A DNA stretch of 64,000 bases from Bacteroidales bacterium (GTDB taxonomy: Bacteria; Bacteroidota; Bacteroidia; Bacteroidales; Salinivirgaceae), in contig JAAYQU010000046.1 in assembly GCA_012519055.1 (NCBI GenBank), positions 1 to 64,000 on the forward strand. Reading direction: 5' to 3'. The translations under genes were made by a program, and so were the position numbers. Shown in pieces: positions 9,211 to 18,260 of this stretch (its first letter is position 1; every line of letters begins with the position of its first letter). The notes under the pieces were generated by a model, which was not told where the DNA came from, did no database searches, and saw only the letters and a list, made by a program, of their open reading frames with translations.

Positions 9211-10086
9211 ATGAGTGGATTAAAAATTGTAGTATTGGCAAAACAAGTCCCCGATACACGAAATGTGGGTAAAGATGCCATGAAAGCTGACGGTACTGTT
9301 AACCGTGCAGCATTAGAAGCAATATTCAACCCCGAAGATTTGAATGCCTTAGAACAAGCTCTACGACTTAAAGATCGCATTCCAGGCTCAATCATAACTA
9401 TTCTTACAATGGGACCGATTAGAGCTGCAGAAATTATTCGTGAAGGGTTGTATCGCGGAGCCGATAACGGCTACCTTTTAACAGACCGTGCTTTTGCAGG
9501 AAGCGACACACTTGCAACGTCGTATGCAATTTCTAAAGCAATAGAAAAAATTGGCAAATTCGACATTATCATTGCCGGACGACAAGCTATTGACGGCGAT
9601 ACAGCACAAGTAGGGCCACAGGTCGCCGAAAAACTCGGTTTACCTCAGATCACCTATGCTGAAGAGATAATTGATGTCAAGGGGAAAGAGATAATTGTAA
9701 AACGTCGTCTAGAACGCGGCGTTGAAACTGTGAAAGGTACGCTACCCTTAGTTATCACGGTTACAGGCTCTGCAGCAGAATGTCGTCCCAGAAACGCCAA
9801 GTTTACAATGAAATATAAACATGCACGCTCTGCTTCTGAACTGCAAGATGCTACAGAAGATTTCATGCAACTGTATAACTCAAGACCTTACCTTAAACTA
9901 TCTGAACTTTCAGTAAATGACGTTGATGTCGATCATGAACAACTTGGTTTGAGTGGTTCGCCAACAAAAGTTAAAGAAATAGAAAACGTTGTACTGCAAG
10001 CTAAAGAATCAAAAGTAATTGGAAACAACGACCAAGAAATTGAAGAGATGATTGTTGAGTTAATAAAAAATCATACTATCGGTTAA
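9211..10086 (+). CDS. etfB: Electron transfer flavoprotein beta subunit, bifurcating type
   Basis: Small subunit of the cytoplasmic ETF heterodimer that exchanges electrons with acyl-CoA dehydrogenases. The 291-residue protein has the ETF-beta core, including a GPIRAAEIIREGLYRGAD segment near residue 70. It also has GRQAIDGDTAQVGPQVAEKL near 124-143. From knowledge of the family, DGDTAQVGP is typical of NADH-oxidising, electron-bifurcating ETFs and differs from the DDDCNQTG found in mitochondrial-type ETF. The gene is first in an operon with etfA (29 bases on) and an acyl-CoA dehydrogenase. Bifurcation is inferred from this motif only. Confidence 0.93.
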   Translation: MSGLKIVVLAKQVPDTRNVGKDAMKADGTVNRAALEAIFNPEDLNALEQALRLKDRIPGSIITILTMGPIRAAEIIREGLYRGADNGYLLTDRAFAGSDTLATSYAISKAIEKIGKFDIIIAGRQAIDGDTAQVGPQVAEKLGLPQITYAEEIIDVKGKEIIVKRRLERGVETVKGTLPLVITVTGSAAECRPRNAKFTMKYKHARSASELQDATEDFMQLYNSRPYLKLSELSVNDVDVDHEQLGLSGSPTKVKEIENVVLQAKESKVIGNNDQEIEEMIVELIKNHTIG

Positions 10087-10115
10087 TTTATGTCAAATTC
10101 TAAAATTTATATACT

Positions 10116-11135
10116 GTGAACAATTTGTTTGTATTTTGTGAAATCGAAGATGGCCAGGTTGCTAATGTCAGTCTTGAGTTACTGACAAAAGGGAGATCAT
10201 TAGCAACACAGTTAGGCTGTAAGCTCGAAGCTATAGCCATTGGTCACAAATTAGATAATATTGCAAGTCAGGTGGCTCCTTATGGAGTAGATGTTTTACA
10301 CATTGCTGACCATAAGAAATTAGAACACTATTTGACTTTACCCTACACATCAATAATCATTGATTTGTTTTCAAAAACAAAACCTCAAATCGCCCTGTTA
10401 GGAGCAACTTCTGTTGGACGCGATTTGGGACCACGTGTTTCATCTGCATTAAAAAGTGGGCTTACTGCCGACTGTACATCACTTGTAATCGGCGATCACG
10501 AAGATAAAAAAGCTGGTAAAGTTTATAAAAACTTGCTTTATCAAATTCGCCCTGCGTTCGGCGGAAATATTATTGCTACCATCGTTAACCCCGACTGTCG
10601 TCCTCAAATGGCAACGGTTAGAGAAGGTGTAATGAAAAAAGAGGTTTTCAATAATTCGCATAAATGCGAAATCAAGAAAATTGATGTTGAGTCCATTGTT
10701 AGTGAAGCCGATTTTGTAGTTTCAATAATCGAGAGACACATAGAAAAACGCAAGATAAATATTCAAGGCGCACCAATCATTGTATCAGGAGGATACGGAG
10801 TTGGTTCAAAAGAAAATTTTAAACTTCTGTATGATTTGGCTGCCGTATTAGGTGGCGAAGTTGGAGCTTCACGCGCAGCCGTTGACGCCGGATTTGCCGA
10901 ACACGAGCGTCAAATCGGTCAAACAGGAATTACCGTCCGCCCGAAACTATATATAGCTTGCGGTATTTCAGGACAGATACAACACCGTGCGGGTATGGAT
11001 CAATCATCAATGATTATATCTATCAATACTGACCCACACGCGCCAATTAACGCAATTGCCGATTATTCAATTATTGGAAATATAACCGATATTATTCCAA
11101 AAATGATCGCAGCATATAAGAAAAACAGCAAATAA
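10116..11135 (+). CDS. etfA: Electron transfer flavoprotein alpha subunit
   Basis: FAD-binding large subunit of the ETF heterodimer, 339 residues. The C-terminal FAD domain holds GGYGVGSKENF, GGEVGASRAAVDAGFAEHER, GQTGITVRPKLYIACGISG and IQHRAGM in the usual order. The start is GTG at 10116. The nearest upstream ATG (10089) is out of frame and stops after nine codons. A 20-base gap precedes the acyl-CoA dehydrogenase gene, so all three are probably co-transcribed. Confidence 0.95.
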   Translation: MNNLFVFCEIEDGQVANVSLELLTKGRSLATQLGCKLEAIAIGHKLDNIASQVAPYGVDVLHIADHKKLEHYLTLPYTSIIIDLFSKTKPQIALLGATSVGRDLGPRVSSALKSGLTADCTSLVIGDHEDKKAGKVYKNLLYQIRPAFGGNIIATIVNPDCRPQMATVREGVMKKEVFNNSHKCEIKKIDVESIVSEADFVVSIIERHIEKRKINIQGAPIIVSGGYGVGSKENFKLLYDLAAVLGGEVGASRAAVDAGFAEHERQIGQTGITVRPKLYIACGISGQIQHRAGMDQSSMIISINTDPHAPINAIADYSIIGNITDIIPKMIAAYKKNSK

Positions 11136-11155
11136 AAACTATAAAAAATAAAGCA

Positions 11156-12883
11156 ATGGCTAATTTCTATACAGATAACTCAGATATGAAGTTTCATCTA
11201 ACGCATCCGTTGATGAAAAAAATTATTGCTCTTAAAGAAAACAATTACACTGAGAAAGACATATACGATTATGCACCTGTTAATTACGAAGACGCGATTG
11301 ACAGTTACGATAAAGTTTTAGAGATAGTAGGTGATATTTGCGGAAATGTAATAGCACCCAATGCAGAAGCAGTTGACCAAGAAGGTCCTACGGTTGTAAA
11401 TAGTAGAGTTGTATATGCAGCAGGAACGCAACAAAACCACGACACCTTAACACAAGCCGGTTTGGTTGGCATGTCGTTACCACGCAAATATGATGGTTTG
11501 AACTTTTCAATGGTGCCTTACGTAATGGCAGCTGAACTAGTATCACGCGCTGACGCTGGTTTTGCCAACATATGGGGACTGCAGGACTGCGCGGAAACTA
11601 TTCACGAATTTGCATCAGAAGAGCAAAAACAAAGATATTTACCACGATTCAATAAAGGAATTACAGCTGCCATGGGACTTACAGAGCCTGACGCAGGTAG
11701 CGACTTGCAAGCAGTTCAACTACGTGCAACCTATAACGAATCTGACGGAAAATGGTATTTAAACGGTGTAAAAAGGTTTATTACCAACGGCGACGCTGAT
11801 GTAAATCTTGTTTTGGCTCGCTCAGAAGAAGGAACAAGCGATGGTCGTGGACTATCACTGTTTCTATATGACAAAACCAGCAACGCTGTAATAGTACGTC
11901 GAATAGAGAATAAAATGGGTATCAAGGGCTCTCCTACTTGTGAATTAGTTTTCACCAACGCACCAGCAGAACTTGTTGGCGATCGTAAAATGGGGCTAAT
12001 CAAGTATGTAATGTCGTTAATGAATGGTGCACGTCTTGGTGTGGGAGCACAATCGGTTGGTATAGCTGAAGCAGCTTATCGCGAGGCTCTTGAATATGCG
12101 GCAGACCGCACACAGTTTGGTAAAACAATTAATCGGTTCCCGGCTGTTTACGAAATGCTAACAAACATGGACGCAAAAACCAAGGCTATACGTTCATTGC
12201 TATATGAAACCACTCGTTTCGTTGATATCTATAAAGCTCTCACACATATTTCCAATGAACGTAAGTTAGAAGTCGAAGAGCGTAACGAGATGAAAACATA
12301 CCAAAAACTTGCAGATATTTTCACTCCACTTCTAAAATTAGTTTCAAGCGAATACTGTAACCAAATAGCTTACGATTCAATACAAATTCACGGTGGTTCA
12401 GGTTTCATGAAAGATTACCCTATTGAAAGAATGTATCGTGATGCTCGCATCACCACCATTTATGAAGGAACTTCGCAACTTCAAGTTGTTGCAGCAATAC
12501 GAGGTATAGTTACAGGTTCTTATATGGCACAAATTCGTGAATACGAAAAAACCTCAGTGCTACCTAAACACGAGCCTTTGAAGAAAAGATTAATTAATAT
12601 GGCAAACGAACTTGAAGAAACAATCAAATACGTTGTAGATATCAACTCTAAAGCAGGAAATTCTGATTTCATTGATTTCCATGCTCGCAGGTTAGTTGAA
12701 ATGGCTGGAAATATAATAATGAGCTGGCTACTAATTATTGACAGTACTAGAGATGAAATATTTGAGAAACATGCATCAGTATTTGTTAAAATTGGAGCGG
12801 CTCAAAATAAACAACATATAGAATATATCAGAAATTGCAACTTAGACGAAATTTCAATGTTTAAAGTTGTTAATGAAGAATAA
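11156..12883 (+). CDS. Acyl-CoA dehydrogenase (extended form)
   Basis: FAD enzyme predicted to catalyse alpha-beta desaturation of an acyl-CoA, or its reverse, with the adjacent EtfAB as electron partner. Family motifs are AAMGLTEPDAGSDLQA near residue 170, KRFITNGD, and YAADRTQFGKTINRFPAVY near 315. Also seen are IQIHGGSGFMKDYPIERMYRDARI and TTIYEGTSQLQ near 435, where Glu of YEGT is the usual base position in many members. At 575 residues it is longer than the ~380-residue short-chain enzymes. It has an N-terminal extension and a C-terminal helical domain of about 100 residues, as in AcdA/FadE-like forms. Substrate is not determinable. Confidence 0.93.
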   Translation: MANFYTDNSDMKFHLTHPLMKKIIALKENNYTEKDIYDYAPVNYEDAIDSYDKVLEIVGDICGNVIAPNAEAVDQEGPTVVNSRVVYAAGTQQNHDTLTQAGLVGMSLPRKYDGLNFSMVPYVMAAELVSRADAGFANIWGLQDCAETIHEFASEEQKQRYLPRFNKGITAAMGLTEPDAGSDLQAVQLRATYNESDGKWYLNGVKRFITNGDADVNLVLARSEEGTSDGRGLSLFLYDKTSNAVIVRRIENKMGIKGSPTCELVFTNAPAELVGDRKMGLIKYVMSLMNGARLGVGAQSVGIAEAAYREALEYAADRTQFGKTINRFPAVYEMLTNMDAKTKAIRSLLYETTRFVDIYKALTHISNERKLEVEERNEMKTYQKLADIFTPLLKLVSSEYCNQIAYDSIQIHGGSGFMKDYPIERMYRDARITTIYEGTSQLQVVAAIRGIVTGSYMAQIREYEKTSVLPKHEPLKKRLINMANELEETIKYVVDINSKAGNSDFIDFHARRLVEMAGNIIMSWLLIIDSTRDEIFEKHASVFVKIGAAQNKQHIEYIRNCNLDEISMFKVVNEE

Positions 12884-12908
12884 CACTAAAAAACATTGAT
12901 TGCATACG

Positions 12909-13010
12909 AAAGACTGTCATAAACAAAACTAATAGAAAGGATATAAAATCCTTACTCACAGCTTACTAATTAAAACAAAAGTTTTGACCATATATGACAG
13001 TCTTTTTATT
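12909..13010 (+). terminator. Long branched terminator after the etf-acyl-CoA dehydrogenase operon
   Basis: AAAGACTGTCATA (12909-12921) pairs perfectly over 13 bp with TATGACAGTCTTT (12993-13005), then TTATTTT follows. The 71-base interior holds its own hairpin, AAGGAT/ATCCTT (12937-12953). The outer stem plus T tract looks like a terminator. Confidence 0.65.
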
Positions 13011-13031
13011 TTGACATATCAAATGTCAAAA
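13009..13031. promoter_or_regulatory. Inverted repeat upstream of the polysaccharide export genes
   Basis: TTTTGACAT, ATCAA, ATGTCAAAA: a perfect 9-bp inverted repeat with a 5-base spacer. It ends 65 bases before the predicted -7 box at 13096. It may be an operator for the Wza/Wzc pair. Confidence 0.4.
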
Positions 13032-13095
13032 CTCTCTTTTATCAAATATTCCTACCTTTTTGCATAAAATATTCTATTTTAAAGCAAGTAAATAA

Positions 13096-13103
13096 TATAT
13101 TTG
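13096..13103 (+). promoter_or_regulatory. Predicted -7 box of the polysaccharide export operon
   Basis: TATATTTG matches TAnnTTTG. Transcription would begin near 13110, which argues against the upstream TTG start at 13101 for the next gene. Confidence 0.5.
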
Positions 13104-13130
13104 CAGGTTAATTGTTATATGTTATATACA

Positions 13131-13934
13131 ATGAGAATATTAATAAATAAAAACTGCCACTTGTTACCATCAAAATATAAAAAATCTTATCTGTTAAGCC
13201 TGATGTTTCTGGCAATAATGGTTATGTCATGCGCTAGACACGACAAATTACTTTACTTAAACACAGAAGATTTTAACGTAAGTAACCCGCTTTATACGGA
13301 ATATGTCTTAAAACCAAACGATGCTTTATATATCAGGATAGTTTCCGCAGATGAGCGCGTAAACAATCTATTTAAGCCCGTTGCTGAAGACAGGATTTAC
13401 AACGTATCCGAAAGCAATCTTTATTTATTTAGCTACTTGATCAGCAACGACAGTATGATTGCTCTACCAATCATTGGTAAAATAAATGCAGCCGGACTAA
13501 CAGTAATTGATTTTGAGAGCAAACTACAAGAAGCTGTGAACGAAGTCGTAAACGAAGCCTTTGTCACAGTTAGGTTAGTTAATTACAATGTTACAGTGAT
13601 AGGTGAAGTTGCTAGACCTGGCACAATCCCAATATATCAACCAAACTCAACAATATTTGACGTTCTTGCGAAAGCTGGAGACATTTTAAATAGCGGTAAT
13701 CGAAATGAAATATCTGTTCTTAGGGAAGAAGACAATGTTTTGACAAAATATAAAATTGACTTAGGCTCTATTGACGCGATAAAGTCGCCGGTATACTACT
13801 CTTATCCAAACGACGTTATAATTGTTAAACCACTTAAATACAAAACCATCAGAGAAAACATTCCTTTATATTCACTTTTACTATCAACTATTACCACGTT
13901 TTTATTAGTTTTGAACGTAATTAATAAAAAATAA
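13131..13934 (+). CDS. Wza-like polysaccharide export lipoprotein
   Basis: Outer-membrane exporter component for exopolysaccharide or capsule, 268 residues from the chosen ATG. After a hydrophobic segment the lipobox is IMVMSC. A Poly_export domain follows (YVLKPNDALYIRIVSADE). Then comes an SLBB-like segment (VIGEVARPGTIPIY, then IFDVLAKAGDILNSGN). The C-terminus has a hydrophobic helix (LYSLLLSTITTFLLVLNVI). The start at 13131 is preferred over in-frame TTG 13101 because the predicted -7 box overlaps 13101; ATG 13119 remains possible. The tyrosine autokinase gene begins 23 bases downstream, a classic Wza-Wzc pair. Confidence 0.87.
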   Translation: MRILINKNCHLLPSKYKKSYLLSLMFLAIMVMSCARHDKLLYLNTEDFNVSNPLYTEYVLKPNDALYIRIVSADERVNNLFKPVAEDRIYNVSESNLYLFSYLISNDSMIALPIIGKINAAGLTVIDFESKLQEAVNEVVNEAFVTVRLVNYNVTVIGEVARPGTIPIYQPNSTIFDVLAKAGDILNSGNRNEISVLREEDNVLTKYKIDLGSIDAIKSPVYYSYPNDVIIVKPLKYKTIRENIPLYSLLLSTITTFLLVLNVINKK

Positions 13935-13957
13935 ATAAACTATTTTAGGTTCAAACC

Positions 13958-16381
13958 ATGGAACAACAATTGGTCAATCAGATACAAAGTAGCGACAACA
14001 TCGACTTAAAAAGAATTTTATTCAGGCTCTTAGCAAATTGGTACTGGTTAGTTTTAGGAAGTTTAGTAGGCTACACGGTTGCTTATGTTATTAACAGATA
14101 CACAGTTCCAGTCTACGGGGTATCAACCACAATGGTTTTGTCAATTGATAATAGTTCAAGCTATTTTGATAGAAGTTTAATTGATGGTTTAAATCTGATC
14201 AAAAAAGAAAAGAATTTAGAAAATGAGATCTCCATTCTTAAATCGTATGATCTAAACTCAAAGGTTATTAATCAACTTAATTTTGATGTGACATATGTTG
14301 GATTAGGACGAATTAGAGACGGCGAAGTATATAAAAATAATCTTTTCTATATTGACTACGACACAAGTTTTGTGCAGGCAAAACACACCCCTTTCATACT
14401 CACACCTTTAGACAACAACAAAATTAAAATACACTTTGAAACTCTTGGAGAATATGTTACGGTTGATTATGGCGAATGGATAGAAAACGATCTGTTTCGA
14501 TTTCGTGTCATATCCCTAGGCAATGATAATACAATTCGTCCAGACAAATATTCTATCTGGTTTAACGATACCGAGTCTCAAATACAGCGATATAGATCTA
14601 AGTTACAAATAAGTAAGTTGTCAGAAGATGGAACAATTTTAAAACTCTCATCATCTGGTGAAGTTCCTAGTAAAGAGATTGATTATCTAAACACACTTAC
14701 CGAACTATACATCAAACGTGATTTAGAAGAGAAACATCAAATGATAGAGAGCATTATTGACTTTATTGATCAACAACTATCCGATATCACTGACTCACTA
14801 TACAAAGCAGAAATACGTTTACAGAACTTCCGCTTAGAAAACGATGTTATAGATATATCCAAAGAAGGTCAAGTGTTGTTATCCAAGTACGAATCTTTGC
14901 AAACAGAAAAAGATCAAGAGGTTGTAAAGTATAAATATCTTAAGTATTTAAAAAAACAGCTAGAAGATAAGAAAAGTGACCCTTCAATACTTGCCCCGGG
15001 TGTAGCTGGAATAAACGATCCTATACTTACCAATATAATTTCTCAGATAAATCAGGCAAAATCTGAAAAACATAGTTTAGCATATTCTACTCGCAAAGAA
15101 ATATCCTCTATTACACTACTTGATCAAAAAATCTCAGGCTTGGAAGAGGGGCTTGAAATGAATGTTAAATCACTTATAGAACAAGTTAATATTAGAATTG
15201 TTGATTTAAATAAGAGAATAGATGATGTCTTTGCCGAACTTAAAAAGCAGCCTGTTAATGAGCGACTTTTATTAAACATTCAAAGAAAATTTACTTTAAA
15301 CGACAACATTTATACCTATTTACTTGAAAAAAGAGCCGAAGTTGGAATTACAAAATCCAGTATATTATCAGATGCTAAAGTACTTGATGCTGCAGGGTTA
15401 AGTGGTATAAGTCAACTTTATCCTAAAAGAAAACAAAATCTGATGATGGGTGTATTTACCGGTATTTTAATACCCATACTATTAATTTTAATACTCGATT
15501 TCCTAAACCTAAAAATTTTAGACAGAAAAGAAGTTGAAGAAAACACTATGGTACCTATACTCGGAGGCATTGGACACAACACAACCCTTTTGGAACACGT
15601 AGTTGACGAAAAACCGAGATCTTCAATCGCAGAATCGTTTAGAAGCCTAAAAACAAACTTGCAATTTATGATTGGGGAAGAAGGAAGTAAAATTATTTCA
15701 ATTACATCGGGTATAAGTGGAGAAGGAAAAACATTCTGTTCAACTAACTTAGCAATAGTTTATGCTTCGCTAAACAAAAAGACAGTTATTGTTGGATTAG
15801 ATTTAAGGCGCCCAAAAATTCATAAGAGTTTTGATATTAAAAATGATATAGGTATCACAAATTATTTGCTTAATAAAGTATCGTTAGATGAAATAATTTT
15901 CCCCACAAAAATCAATAACTTAGATTTAATTCCCACAGGTATACAACCTCCAAACCCAAATCAACTCATTGAGTCTGCTAAATTTAAAGAATTGTTATCG
16001 CAATTAAAATCTATGTACGACATAATTGTTATTGACACTCCTCCTGTAGCATTAGTCAGCGACGCAGTTTATATTTCAAAATTATGTGACATAAACGTCT
16101 TTGTTATCAGATTAAGATATACAACCCGACCAGTTTATAATATCATAAACGACTTATACGAAAACAGAGGTATAAAAAATCTGGCAATAGCACTGAATGA
16201 TATAAAAAGCAGTGGATATTATGGATACAGAAGCTATAGATATAGTTACGGGTACGGTTATAATTATGGATATGGATACGATAATTATTACGGAGCTCAT
16301 GAAGAGTATTTCGACGATGTTTTACCAAAAAAACCTTGGCTAATACGCAATATAGAAAAATTCAGAAAGAACAAAGCCTAA
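13958..16381 (+). CDS. Polysaccharide co-polymerase / tyrosine autokinase (Wzc-like)
   Basis: Inner-membrane protein that controls polymer chain length and export through cyclic tyrosine phosphorylation. The 807 residues comprise a Wzz-type N-terminal TM (WYWLVLGSLVGYTVAYVI), a long periplasmic region with coiled coils (about 260-470), and a second TM near 492-515. The cytoplasmic BY-kinase domain follows. Kinase motifs are Walker A SGISGEGKTFCSTN, Walker A' VIVGLDLRRPK and Walker B YDIIVIDTPP. The C-terminus has a dense tyrosine cluster (about 15 Tyr in 40 residues from SGYYGYRSYRYSYGYGY), the usual autophosphorylation tail. No glycosyltransferase genes follow. Confidence 0.93.
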   Translation: MEQQLVNQIQSSDNIDLKRILFRLLANWYWLVLGSLVGYTVAYVINRYTVPVYGVSTTMVLSIDNSSSYFDRSLIDGLNLIKKEKNLENEISILKSYDLNSKVINQLNFDVTYVGLGRIRDGEVYKNNLFYIDYDTSFVQAKHTPFILTPLDNNKIKIHFETLGEYVTVDYGEWIENDLFRFRVISLGNDNTIRPDKYSIWFNDTESQIQRYRSKLQISKLSEDGTILKLSSSGEVPSKEIDYLNTLTELYIKRDLEEKHQMIESIIDFIDQQLSDITDSLYKAEIRLQNFRLENDVIDISKEGQVLLSKYESLQTEKDQEVVKYKYLKYLKKQLEDKKSDPSILAPGVAGINDPILTNIISQINQAKSEKHSLAYSTRKEISSITLLDQKISGLEEGLEMNVKSLIEQVNIRIVDLNKRIDDVFAELKKQPVNERLLLNIQRKFTLNDNIYTYLLEKRAEVGITKSSILSDAKVLDAAGLSGISQLYPKRKQNLMMGVFTGILIPILLILILDFLNLKILDRKEVEENTMVPILGGIGHNTTLLEHVVDEKPRSSIAESFRSLKTNLQFMIGEEGSKIISITSGISGEGKTFCSTNLAIVYASLNKKTVIVGLDLRRPKIHKSFDIKNDIGITNYLLNKVSLDEIIFPTKINNLDLIPTGIQPPNPNQLIESAKFKELLSQLKSMYDIIVIDTPPVALVSDAVYISKLCDINVFVIRLRYTTRPVYNIINDLYENRGIKNLAIALNDIKSSGYYGYRSYRYSYGYGYNYGYGYDNYYGAHEEYFDDVLPKKPWLIRNIEKFRKNKA

Positions 16382-16387
16382 TAAAAT

Positions 16388-16420
16388 ACAAAAGGAGAGC
16401 AACAAAAGCCCTCCTTTGTT
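16388..16420 (+). terminator. Terminator after the tyrosine autokinase
   Basis: ACAAAAGGAG pairs with CTCCTTTGT around a short loop and is followed by TTTTT. It starts seven bases after the stop codon. Confidence 0.75.
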
Positions 16421-16460
16421 TTTCATGATATTTGTATAATATTTAGTGACATATTTTGAA

Positions 16461-16468
16461 TATATTTG
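16461..16468 (+). promoter_or_regulatory. Predicted -7 box of lysS
   Basis: TATATTTG, a TAnnTTTG match, 34 bases before the ATG at 16503. It lies inside the longer frame from GTG 16446 and so rules against that start. Confidence 0.55.
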
Positions 16469-16502
16469 CCACTCTATTAAACAAAGAACAACTTTTTACA
16501 AT

Positions 16503-18224
16503 ATGACAATTTTAGATCTAAGCGAACAAGAAATAATCAGACGTGAGTCACTGCAGGAATTAAGGAAAATGGGAATTGAACCCTATCCACAGGAAACGTA
16601 TGAAGTTAATACAACCACAGAAGACATTAGAGAAAAATTTGACCCCGAACAAAACAACTTCCAAAACATAAGTTTGGCGGGGAGAATAATGAGCCGTAGA
16701 ATTATGGGCAAAGCTTCATTTGCTGAACTTATGGACAGTAAAGGAAGAATACAACTCTACTTCAACCGCGATGAAATATGCAAAGGCGAAGATAAAACAC
16801 TATATAACGAAGTATTTAAAAAGCATCTAGATATAGGTGACATCATAGGTGTAAAAGGATATGCTTTTGTTACTCAAGTTGGTGAAAAAAGTGTTTTTGT
16901 ATCAGAATTCAAGATACTATCTAAAACACTGCGTGTATTACCAATAGTAAAAGAGAAAGATGGCGTAACATACGATGCCTTTACCGACCCCGAACAAAGG
17001 TACAGACAAAGATACGTCGATCTAATAGTAAACCCACACATAAGAGACGTTTTCGTGAAACGCACTATCATTGTTGACACCATGCGTAAAATGTTTAATG
17101 AACGTGGATACTTAGAAGTTGAGACACCCATTTTACAACCTATTCCAGGTGGAGCAGCAGCACGTCCATTCGTTACCCATCACAATGCTTTAAACATACC
17201 TCTGTATCTTCGGATAGCCAATGAACTATATTTGAAAAAACTTATAGTCGGTGGATTTGAAGGTGTTTACGAATTTTCCAGAAATTTCAGAAACGAAGGT
17301 ATGGATAGAACCCATAACCCCGAATTTACAGTTATGGAGATATATGTTGCCTACAAAGATTACAACTGGATGATGGGGTTTACCGAAACAATGTTGGAAA
17401 AAGTAGCTATAGCACTTCACGGGACAACAAAAGTAACGGTTGGCGACAAAGTCTTGGATTTCAAAGCTCCGTACAGACGAGTTACTATGATTGACGCCAT
17501 CAAAGAACATACAGGTATCGACATCACAGGAAAAGATGAAAACGAACTTCGAAAAATATGTAAAGAATTGAACATTGAGGTTGACGAATCATTCGGGAAA
17601 GGCAAACTTATAGACGAAATATTTGGCGAAAAGTGCGAGCAACACATGATTCAGCCAACATTTATCATCGACTACCCAATAGAGATGTCTCCTCTTTGCA
17701 AAAAACACAGAACAAACCCCGAGCTGACTGAGCGTTTCGAGCTAATGGTTAACGGCAAAGAGTTGTGTAACGCCTATACAGAGCTTAACGACCCAATCGA
17801 CCAGCTTGAACGTTTCCAAGAACAACTGAAACTAAGCGAAAAAGGCGATGACGAGGCAATGTTTATCGACCACGATTTTGTGAGAGCATTAGAATATGGT
17901 ATGCCACCAACAGCAGGAATGGGAATAGGAATCGATAGACTTGCAATGATAATGACAAATCAACCATCTATACAAGATGTCCTGTTTTTCCCACAAATGC
18001 GTCCCGAGAAAAAGGCTGAAACAGATAGTCCTGAAAAATTCACAGCAATCGGCGTTCCAAGCGACTGGGTCGATGCAATTAAAAAAGCAGGATTTCTAAC
18101 AGTTTCATCATTAAAAGAGACAAATGTGAATAAAATACATCAGGCAATATGTGGTGTCAATAAAAAATTCAAACTTGGATTGCAAAATCCTACTATTGAA
18201 GAGATTAAGGGTTGGATATCGTAA
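16503..18224 (+). CDS. lysS: Lysyl-tRNA synthetase, class II
   Basis: Charges tRNA-Lys with lysine in the cytoplasm; 573 residues from the chosen start. It has an N-terminal OB-fold anticodon domain ([20 protein letters not shown]). The class II core follows, with motif 1 near [19 protein letters not shown], motif 2 [20 protein letters not shown] and motif 3 [12 protein letters not shown]. About 65 extra C-terminal residues follow motif 3 and look like a small helix-hairpin-helix-type appendage ([20 protein letters not shown]), seen in several Bacteroidetes LysRS proteins. The ATG at 16503 is used because a promoter box overlaps the upstream GTG frame. Confidence 0.95.
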   Translation: MTILDLSEQEIIRRESLQELRKMGIEPYPQETYEVNTTTEDIREKFDPEQNNFQNISLAGRIMSRRIMGKASFAELMDSKGRIQLYFNRDEICKGEDKTLYNEVFKKHLDIGDIIGVKGYAFVTQVGEKSVFVSEFKILSKTLRVLPIVKEKDGVTYDAFTDPEQRYRQRYVDLIVNPHIRDVFVKRTIIVDTMRKMFNERGYLEVETPILQPIPGGAAARPFVTHHNALNIPLYLRIANELYLKKLIVGGFEGVYEFSRNFRNEGMDRTHNPEFTVMEIYVAYKDYNWMMGFTETMLEKVAIALHGTTKVTVGDKVLDFKAPYRRVTMIDAIKEHTGIDITGKDENELRKICKELNIEVDESFGKGKLIDEIFGEKCEQHMIQPTFIIDYPIEMSPLCKKHRTNPELTERFELMVNGKELCNAYTELNDPIDQLERFQEQLKLSEKGDDEAMFIDHDFVRALEYGMPPTAGMGIGIDRLAMIMTNQPSIQDVLFFPQMRPEKKAETDSPEKFTAIGVPSDWVDAIKKAGFLTVSSLKETNVNKIHQAICGVNKKFKLGLQNPTIEEIKGWIS

Positions 18225-18260
18225 ACAATACGTTACCTGCAACTATAATAAACCGACAGG

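Noticed and set aside
12937-12953. AAGGAT/ATCCTT hairpin as an independent regulatory site
   Set aside because: It lies within the larger 13-bp terminator stem and is best treated as part of it.
16446-16502. N-terminal extension of lysS from GTG
   Set aside because: A TATATTTG promoter box lies inside it and the added residues do not resemble LysRS; ATG 16503 is used.
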